This document shows positions 56,641-64,000 of a stretch of DNA of 64,000 nucleotides, piece by piece. Source of the DNA: Hyaloscypha bicolor E (lineage: Eukaryota > Ascomycota > Leotiomycetes > Helotiales > Hyaloscyphaceae); the NCBI RefSeq assembly GCF_002865645.1, contig NW_020194555.1, positions 1,240,001-1,304,000 on the forward strand, given 5' to 3'. A model generated the notes under the pieces. It was not told where the DNA came from and did not search any database. It worked only from the letters and a program-made list of their open reading frames with translations. How positions within the stretch are numbered: the first letter of the stretch is position 1; each line of letters starts with the position of its first letter. The translations under genes and the position numbers were made by a program.

Positions 56641-56732
56641 ATAATTATCGATATCGATCGTTTATCGATCGCTTAGCCGATAACGATTACTAATCGATAA
56701 TTTCGATCGATAATTTATCGGAGCCCACACTG

Positions 56733-56740
56733 GTTGGTGT
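56733..56740. repeat. Right target-site duplication of the hAT element (GTTGGTGT)
   Basis: Matches 50740-50747 in all eight positions. Confidence 0.93.
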
Positions 56741-57544
56741 AAATATCACACATGAGTGCGGCTTGCTGAATCCAGTCCTCTTGGGAGTCCTGGATGATGC
56801 AGAGTGAGTCCACCCAGAGATTGTCAATTCCAAGATGCTTGGTTACCTGGACCGCTTCCTTAATGGTCTGGGGAAGAACTATAAGTGCGATACCTGCCAG
56901 CATACTCGCGATATTGCCTTTCGTGGTGGTGATATTCCCTGTGCGGCCCCAGCAATAGCTCAATGCCGCATACCTTCCATCTCCGTTAGCGGTTTCCTTG
57001 AGTTTGATCTTGGAACTGTGGGGATCCAGGGCAATGACCCGTTTGGGCAGCTTTTGTACAGCAGGGGGGCAATTTTGATGTGTGTTAATGCAAGTTTCGA
57101 GCCATGAACGCGTAAGGCCGAGGCGCTCTTCTGTTGATGAACGGAGATCATAGCCAATTGATAGTATCGGCCATGGAGATTTGGTAACAGGCACATCTAC
57201 AACAAATGTATCAGGAATCACGTTAACCATCAGCGAACAAAGTTGGGGCATGACATACTTGAGGGGATGTAGAACTCATACGTTATGCCCACGTTCTGCC
57301 CTATCTGCCGAATTGTAACTTCGAGGGGTGCCAGGGCGCCTTCGCTCTTGTTGACCTCGATTTCTTGAACATCTTCAAAATTAGGCAGTAAAGAGACCCC
57401 CTCATAGAGCATCCCGCATACAAAGCATGTTTGAGAAGCGGTAAGTAGATCATTCAGAAGAAAACGAACTTCATGAAGGATTATTGGATCGCTTCCACCA
57501 GCCATTATCGTGCCTAGCCCGCAAGTTTGACATTTATCAGCCAT

Positions 57545-58006
57545 ATTCCTGGATTTCTTGGTGTTGAGAGTCCCCGAGAGAAAAGTGAAAGGATCTCGAA
57601 AAATGACAAAGCTGAGAAGATTGAAGGCTGAACAAAGAATGCGGTTATGCAAGAAGGATGCAAGGTCAACCAATCAGGACTACCCAACGCCGCCAACCCC
57701 TGGCAGTTAGCGCCGCAGTGGACACTTCTGGAAAGGAAACAATTTGACGCCGACTTGGCGCGCTTCTGGGGCAAGACGAACACAACATCAAATATCAAGC
57801 AAGATATCACTAGCATAGCATAGGAATTCAAAGCGTTTATACAACATGACTTTACCACCATCCGCTATCTATGCCATGAAAATCGCTAACGAGGACATTC
57901 CGTGCCAGCTTTATTCTTCCCCATTTCATCCAAAACCAAAGAAACTTCTCTCCTCCTCCCTCCTTCTATCTGTACAAAATCTATTACACAACCCGGTCCA
58001 TCATCT
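57545..58006. other. Intergenic between HET gene and ARF exchange factor gene
   Basis: 462 bp; the frame continuing upstream of 57544 is open but has no protein-like content. No other feature seen. Confidence 0.45.
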
Positions 58007-61000
58007 CTACGCCTTGGCAGCACTCTCCTCCTTACCAGCCGCCTGCTCAACAACCGGGCTCTTCACCTCTTCTTTCTCCTTCGATCCTTCAGGTTCAGCA
58101 AGCTGCGGAAGTTCTTTCCGCAAATCAGGAAGGAAGCGATCTAATCTCTTCCAGGTTTCGACCCAGAGTTTCTCTTTCGATGGGTCTTCGGAGGGGGGGA
58201 CCAGGTAGCCGCCTTTAGCCATTACAAGCATCATGTTCTTTAGGGACTCGGGGACGGCCTCCTCCTATGCGGAACAAGATAATTAGTATGAATAAAGTAA
58301 TTAGGGGGAGAGATGGGAAGGGGAAAACATACTAGGCTATCGCCTTGCCCGCTATTCATCAGTCTATCCATGATATCCAGGATCTTCAGCCAGAGATCCA
58401 ACATGCCATCCCACTCCGAAAGCAACTCTAGGTAATGCAAAAACGTTTTGCAGAGCAGAGTCGCGGCCTGCACTCTCGTCTCGCTCATACCTACTGGGTC
58501 GGAGGAGTAGACTTCTGGTTTTAGAAGGCGGACGATGAGCGGGAGGAGGACTTCGCCAAATATGGCGGTCCACTCTTCGTGTTCGCCTGATGTGAGTTCG
58601 GGGGAGAAGAGAGCGCGTTGGAGGGAGGTGAAAGATTGATGGCGGATTTCGCGACACGGGTTCGTGCATTGCGTTGTGAGGGCGCGGAAGATGGGAGACC
58701 AATATGCTGCCCAGGCTTCTTTGCTCTCGAGGTGGGATTGCTGTATTAGTACTGGAATGTGGGTGGTTAAGGAGTAGATCATCGTGATGGCTTTCACGCC
58801 CCTTGCAACTGCGGCATCGACCTGTGGATGTGGCTTCGTCTGCTTTTGAGCTTGTTGACCCCTCTTCGCTTTTCTATCCTGCTTCTGCTCAATTGTCGAT
58901 CCAACACTCCCAGCAGACGCGAAGTCATTCAGTAGCTTCACAGCAGACTCATAGTTATCTGCCATAATCGTTGGTGGCGAACCAACTGCTATCCCTTCGA
59001 GAATCTCGAAGACAGTTGGTGCGGACTTCACATTTCGTGTGAGACTCCGGAGGATAACCCAGAAGTCAGGCGAGGTCATGATCTCGTTTCTGAGAGGGCC
59101 GGGCTCTTTGATGCACTGCGTTAATCCCTGGAGTACCAGAGGTGCAGATTTGTCGAAGAGGTCCTTCTTGAAGGATGATATCGTGTGGAGTACTACTGGG
59201 ACGCGGATGAAGTCGTGTTGCTGCAAAGGTTAGAGTGTTTTCTAGAAATACTACAGGTTGGCACTTACATAGCTAGCGTGCAACAAGTGAAGCAAGTAGA
59301 ACATTGTTCTAGAGATCAGAATGCTATGGTAGCTCGCAGCGTTACGCATAACATTCTGTAAAGCCCCCGCTACAGCGGCACCAAGCCTTTCAACCGTTTC
59401 TTCATCTCGAAGGGCAAGCACAGTACATAATTCCAGGAGGTAAACCATCGCTGGATCGTAGACTGGCCCGCTGGATGTCGGTTTCTGTCCATTTGCTGGG
59501 CTTTGATTGTCATTCTCCGATTTGACACTTATGATTACTGACGATGGATCGTCAGGTAGCTCGGCGAGCAAAGCTGAGACGAGAGGGACCAAAGACTTGG
59601 CGGGCATGTTGACGACGTTGGCGAAGACGTCCCCCATATAACAAGCATTGACACAATCTACTGTGCACAAAGTACTCTCTAGCTCCTCGTCCGAAGGTTC
59701 TGGTGGGTCACCAGCAGCATAACTAGAAATGTATGATGTGAATGCTGAGAATAAACCAGCCTCGCTAGGCTTTTGTCCTCGATCGATGACCTGCGAAGGG
59801 TTCTGCAAGGGTATTGCAGGAATCTCCATCCGATTTGGCGCAAAGAAGGGAGGAATCAGGGAGTTGACGAAGAGGTTCAGCCAAATGCGGACAATCTAAT
59901 ATTATTAGTTTCAGGTAGGTAGTGCTTTTACAAAGGATAAAGCTCACATGTTGCCAGCTGTCGCTGATGACAGTTTCACTACCAGTAACGACACGGAATA
60001 ATACGACTGTGGCCAATTGTGCCTTGAAGTCTCTGCCGAATTTAACTGCAAGCTCACTGACCATCACACTGTTCTTCTCGACCTGGATCTCGGTGTTCAA
60101 AGCAGTATTTGATGGCGTTTCAGTCGACAAGGTGGTGATGGTACTCAGGCAATACACAACCTGATCAACAGCCTCATTCAAACCATACTTCGCAGCAATA
60201 CGTGCACATTGATCAAAGCCTGTAATGACCCTTGAGAAGACAGCATCGTCACTAGCGGACATGAAGACATAAGATAGAGTCGCAACGACGGGTTTCCAAG
60301 TGGCTGCGAACATATCCGCATCATAGATATTCGTATCGCACAGCACAAGGCTACCAGCCGACTCGGTCTTCAATAGAAGCTCCTTCCAAGCATAATCAAA
60401 AGCATGCTTGTTGTCGTGCTCATCTGGAAGAATAATCTCATTCGCCTTGATAGAGTCGAAAATGGCTTGCAGATATTCCGGGGCAAAGTCTGCCTTGTTG
60501 TTTACTCCACGAAGATTTTTCGCGAAGTCTGTGTAGCCCATGCGGGCCGATGACTTGAGATTCGGGTTATACTGATCCGTGTTCAACATGAGGATGGCGT
60601 ACGTCAAGACAAAAGCAGCGTCTTTGTCCGCAACGCCTTCTGGAATATCGCTTGCGCAATACTGTTCAGAAAACACGGTCATGATTCTCTCGATCAGAGG
60701 TGACTCTCCGGGTAAGCGAAATGATTCCAAGAGTTCCCGCATCGCTTCGTCTATCCGCTTGCCATCGAAGTTGAATTCGCCTACGAAGGCCTCGAGGACA
60801 GCATCGTTGCCTTTCTTTGAAATGAAGTCACCGAGAACCTTCTTCGAGATTCGCGTCGTTCCTCTTAAGAAAGCCGCGACTGATTTGGAATCGTCGACAT
60901 CTTTAATGATTCCTTGAGCGTGGAGATAAGCAAGCCCAGCTTTGGGGCTTTCGTTGAACTTTGACGCGCCGATAATGATTAATCTCTTTTTCCTCCGTTG

Positions 61001-63046
61001 TTCACGGAGTCTGTCCTGGTCTGGATATCCATCATACTTGGGTTCCTCGTCGAGCCGTTCAGCAATGAACTGGATATAACCCAGAAGAGCGTCGAGACAC
61101 AATGGTGGCACGCTCGTCGTGCTCCAAGTGGCCGAATCTGGGATTGCATTTCGGGACAACAGTCCCACCATGTCCTCACATAAGTCGCTTCGGTCAACCT
61201 CGCAGTCGTAGTTGACGAACAACTCCACCATGAAGCTTGGTATCCGCGCAAGAGCACCAACGCTCTCCACCATGGCTTCCCTGGCATCAGGTTTCCGTGA
61301 TCCACCTTCCATTCCCAATTTTTGTCGATCCTTCACAGGAACAGGAGTTGCTATCCCACTGTTTGACGGTTTCACAAGCTTTGGTGCTTGAGGCACACCC
61401 GAATAAAGAGAAGGATCTATCCCCGGTTCTCTTGGGATCTCCACCCGAGGATGTAAACAAGCCACCAAATATGACAAGAACAACTCTTGCTGTAACTTCA
61501 GCACTCCACGGCAGGTAGCCAATAAGGTGCCGGCGACAATAAGTGACTCGTGTAAAATTGCCATGTTATCTGATCGGACGAGTTGAAACAGATATCGACA
61601 CAGACGATCTTCAGCCAAGGTGGCCAAGGTCGGGTGCTTGGCAATGGAGGGGCCAGCAACCTCGAGCGCTACATCAATGATGCGGAGGGCCATGACTCTC
61701 ATGGCATCGGCATGTTGACGGTCATGGGGATCCAGTAAATCTACGAGAACTCGAAATAGTTCTCGTATTGACGGCAATGAATAGGGTTTTATAGGAGGAT
61801 CATCAGAGGCTTCTGAAGCAGGGGCAACGCCAACTTCCGAAGCATTGTCTGCAGAAGATGCAGTCAGAGCTCCATTTCTCGCTTTGTCAAAACTTGAAGA
61901 TGGTGTTGACTCGGTAGGGGGGGCTGCAAGTGAGGACTTGATAGCATCATTGCCATTGGCCGAAGGATCCATCTTCACTGTATCCATATCCTCCCTGGTC
62001 TTCTCGTCCAAAGCCTGAAGATCGTCTCCAGCCTCGATTTCCAAGTGTTTCAGCCTTTCAAAAATTACTTGGGTCATCTTGACCATGGACATCTCGGCGG
62101 ATCTCCGAAGAAGCTCTGATAATCTCGACTGACAACACATGCTTAGTCCCGTCTCCATCATTTCGCAGACACTTTCGTCGCCAAGTAGATCTCCACCAGG
62201 CCCTGACAGCATCCCCTCCATAAGCTTCAATATCCGCAAGAGGACGATTTCGTCAGCAGATGTATCGCTGGCTTCGAATCGACAATGTGTTATAGCAGCA
62301 GAAAGAGACTGCATAGCTAATGCAAGCCGTGGCGAGTCTGGGCTTATGAGGTTGTACGAGAAGAATTTTGTGATAGCTACGAGGGCTAGAGAAGTAATTG
62401 GGGCAGAGGTCGCAGAAGCTTGAATCACTTGGAGGAAAGGATGTAATAAGGATGGCGTATCGAACTTGTGAATATCTGTTCTCAAGTTAGTATACAGGTG
62501 CCTAGGTAATAGCTTGAACGTACCTTTGCAGCCAGTCAGTTCACGCCTCAGCCTCCCGAACCCAGCCATTAATGGATTATCTTGCATGCTCTTGCCCTTC
62601 TTTCCACGTAGACCCCATCTGTTTGCCAGTCCTCCATCATCGAAGACATCTCCTCCAAGTCCAGACGAAGACCTGCCCTTGTGTCCCTTTCGATGTCCAG
62701 GTTCATCTCGAGGTGTTGAAGGCCTGGAGCCTTGCATGCTGGGATTCATGGGGCTGGAGCTTCCGCCCAGGATCGCAGACACCGAAGAATGCGCCCATCT
62801 TGCATGCTTTCGCATGGCAGATGTGACTGTAATACATTCTGTGGTGATCAAGGCCACGGGGTCGACCGCCACAGATATGGGTGATGTTCTCGAGCTCATG
62901 GTATCGTCGTCGAGTTGTGCAGCTTCAAGGCTTTCCCATCTGTTCTTTTTGATCGAATACAAACCGAGGCCACGTAGAGATGGTGTTGGAGAATCTGTAT
63001 TCGGTCCTAGTGCTTGCGAATTCACGGCTGGGGCATCATTGCTCAT
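58007..63046 (-). CDS. geaA: GBF1/Gea-type ARF guanine nucleotide exchange factor (Sec7 domain)
   Basis: Five exons (62524-63046, 59948-62475, 59269-59895, 58333-59220, 58007-58264) with introns of 48-68 bp encode 1607 residues. The N-terminal half holds the DCB/HUS dimerisation regions (IRELFRVLVDLLDPHDRQHA; VNYDCEVDRSDLCEDMVGLL, the conserved NYDCD-type HUS box). The Sec7 catalytic domain follows at about residues 690-880 (VGEFNFDGKRIDEAMRELLE, then SFRLPGESPLIERIM with the glutamic-finger motif FRLPGE, and AILMLNTDQYNPNLK). HDS domains follow, including SWQHIVRIWLNLFVNSLIPP, and a charged C-terminus ends at 58007. It activates ARF GTPases at the early Golgi for COPI vesicle formation. Gea1/Gea2 of yeast and GeaA of Aspergillus are the named relatives. 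Length and domain order fit. Confidence 0.95.
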
Positions 63047-63704
63047 ACTGGCTTCGATACTGGCGCAACATCGATGCCACGTTGAATATTATGGATTAGG
63101 GCGACTTGTACTAGTAATTAGGCAGTAGACAGGTGTCGATTGACTGCCAAAGTCGCCGAGCTGTGGAGCTGTCGTTGGAGGGTGTCCAAAAAATAATATC
63201 CTGCCTCAAAAAGTTCCCGAGGGTTCAAGGTGTTCTCAATACTTGCCTGGCACGTGACCTTAACATCAGGATGAGCGGGTTACTAAGTTGAAAAGAGGTG
63301 CACGTTTCTAGATAGAAGTCGATTATTTAGTTTCCATATAACATGGAATGGCATTTTTGATACGCCTGTCTATCATACAAACTCCAACCCAAATTACTAC
63401 AAGGAGCAAGTTTAATGGTGCCACCTTTTTAGCAAGCATACCGAGATCTCCAGACAGACCCCAGTGTATGCAATCCGAACCCCACGCTTTGTGTTCCTAT
63501 ATCCGAAAGTCATATCTGCTGCTGCAGATCTATAATTTTACAGCAGGCCCGAAGCTTCTGTCGCTTCTTGTGAGAACTAAACCCGGTGAACGGGGTAAAA
63601 TAATGCGATAATGAAGAGGAGTTTCAGTGAGCTCCCTCAGACCTGTGTTCTGTCAGCACTAGAGCCTTTGGACAAAGGCTTGGATTTGCTCTTACCCTCT
63701 TGAT
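63047..63704. other. Intergenic
   Basis: 658 bp between the Gea gene and the partial gene at the right edge. No feature recognised; a GTAAGA-type donor sits on the minus strand just past the stop of the partial gene (about 63694) and could mark a 3' UTR intron. Confidence 0.45.
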
Positions 63705-64000
63705 CTATTGAGCCTTTGCCGGGACCTTGGTATCAGCCTTGGACTCAGCCTTAGACTCAACTTTCGATTCCCCCGTCGCTTCTTTTGGCGCCGCCTCTGA
63801 CTCTTTTTCCAATTTAGCCTCCTTAGCTGCAGCTTCTGCTTTCGCTTTCTCTATAGCCTTCTCTCTCATAGCTTCATTCTGAATATCTGTCTTGTCCTTC
63901 TCCCATTGGCTATTTGGATCCGTGAACTGCTCTTTGATCTTCTTCATGCGCTCCACACGCTCTTTCTCTTCTTCTTCGTGGGCAATGCGTTCCTTCTCCA
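63705..64000 (-). CDS. C-terminal part of a lysine/glutamate/alanine-rich protein, truncated by the window edge
   Basis: The minus-strand frame is open from the right edge (EKERIAHEEEEKERVERMKK) through KIKEQFTDPNSQWEKDKTDI to a repetitive tail of Lys-Ala-Glu and Ser-Lys-Ala-Glu/Asp units ending VPAKAQ at 63705. The charged helical stretch followed by a low-complexity tail suggests a coiled-coil protein. The N-terminal part lies outside the window, so no family is assigned. Confidence 0.75.
   Translation of the reverse strand, partial: EKERIAHEEEEKERVERMKKIKEQFTDPNSQWEKDKTDIQNEAMREKAIEKAKAEAAAKEAKLEKESEAAPKEATGESKVESKAESKADTKVPAKAQ

Larger units (their letters stand above)
50748..56732. mobile_element. 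hAT-family DNA transposon, 5,985 bp, AT-rich and stop-riddled
   Basis: The left terminus CAGTATGGGCTCCGATAA (50748) and the reverse complement of the right terminus CAGTGTGGGCTCCGATAA (ending 56732) differ at one of 18 bases. Both begin with CAGT, as is usual for hAT elements, and are flanked by identical 8-bp duplications. The inside has almost no open frame above 60 codons, a TA-rich composition and TAA/TAG in place of Gln and Trp codons, as expected from repeat-induced point mutation. It contains a transposase remnant (-), a second gene remnant (+), CGATAA/TTATCG motifs clustered at both ends, and subterminal repeats. It sits in a HET gene. Confidence 0.93.
49549..57544 (-). pseudogene. 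HET-domain protein gene disrupted by a hAT transposon
   Basis: The 5' part starts at the ATG at 57544 (MADKCQTCGLGTIMAGG); a 62-bp intron (57197-57258) leads to the HET domain proper: GRYAALSYCWG, then LPQTIKEAVQVTKHLGIDNL and WVDSLCIIQDSQEDWIQQAA, reaching CDIYTN at about 56741. There the transposon begins. Beyond its other end (50739) the frame resumes with ATVVIAVHSGSD and continues through the rest of a typical HET protein (RGWTFQEYVLGGRMLHC; PSWSWASRGTSGI) to the stop at 49549. Apart from the insertion no lesion is seen in either part. HET proteins trigger heterokaryon incompatibility and cell death on recognising non-self alleles; as it stands this one should give only a truncated N-terminal product. 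One copy of the 8-bp target duplication accounts exactly for the gap in the reading frame. Confidence 0.92.

Overview
The window is nuclear DNA of a filamentous ascomycete (Pezizomycotina). Most genes are split by 43-80 bp spliceosomal introns with GT..AG ends, and intergenic spaces are 0.1-2 kb. Fungus-specific families are present: Zn2Cys6-type regulators, the HET domain, 2EXR, Clr2, a TLP1-type thiolase and WD/UIM F-box Ufo1. The gene set and the style of several hypothetical proteins suggest a leotiomycete (Helotiales), but that is an inference from memory of families, not a search result.

Layout. 0-9 kb is a mixed edge. It holds a broken ankyrin-repeat gene split by a small TA-flanked inverted-repeat element, an intron-containing tRNA, an intact eight-exon thiolase-like gene, a 0.7 kb inverted-repeat element just upstream of it, and a retropepsin-like hypothetical gene. 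9-16 kb is a chromatin pair read divergently: a 1205-aa SNF2/PHD remodeller (-) and the silencing factor Clr2 (+). 17-20.5 kb has a single-pass membrane protein and a locus open on both strands. 21.4-24.4 kb holds a flavin monooxygenase wrecked by frameshifts beside a SAM methyltransferase that carries an in-frame TAA or an extra intron; this may be a decayed metabolic gene pair. 25-28.7 kb is an Ufo1-like F-box protein. 28.7-31 kb is gene-free. 31-33 kb is a Zn2Cys6 transcription factor, followed by a broken 2EXR gene.

35-43.4 kb is a dense housekeeping block: a small conserved protein, Syf1 (spliceosome), Vma8 (V-ATPase D subunit, with 10- and 11-nt exons and a GC-AG intron), a U1A/U2B''-type snRNP protein, and a regulator with only half a zinc cluster.

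43.4-57.6 kb is a decaying accessory region. It contains a broken protein kinase, an apparently intact 140-aa secreted cysteine-rich protein, a LysM membrane protein with a Trp-to-stop lesion, and a HET-domain gene cut in two by a 5,985-bp hAT transposon. The transposon has perfect 8-bp target duplications (GTTGGTGT), matching terminal repeats, a degraded hAT transposase on one strand, a second degraded spliced gene on the other, and subterminal tandem repeats. Its AT-rich, stop-riddled state looks like repeat-induced point mutation.

57.6-64 kb returns to housekeeping genes: a GBF1/Gea-type ARF exchange factor and the C-terminus of a lysine/glutamate-rich protein running off the right edge.
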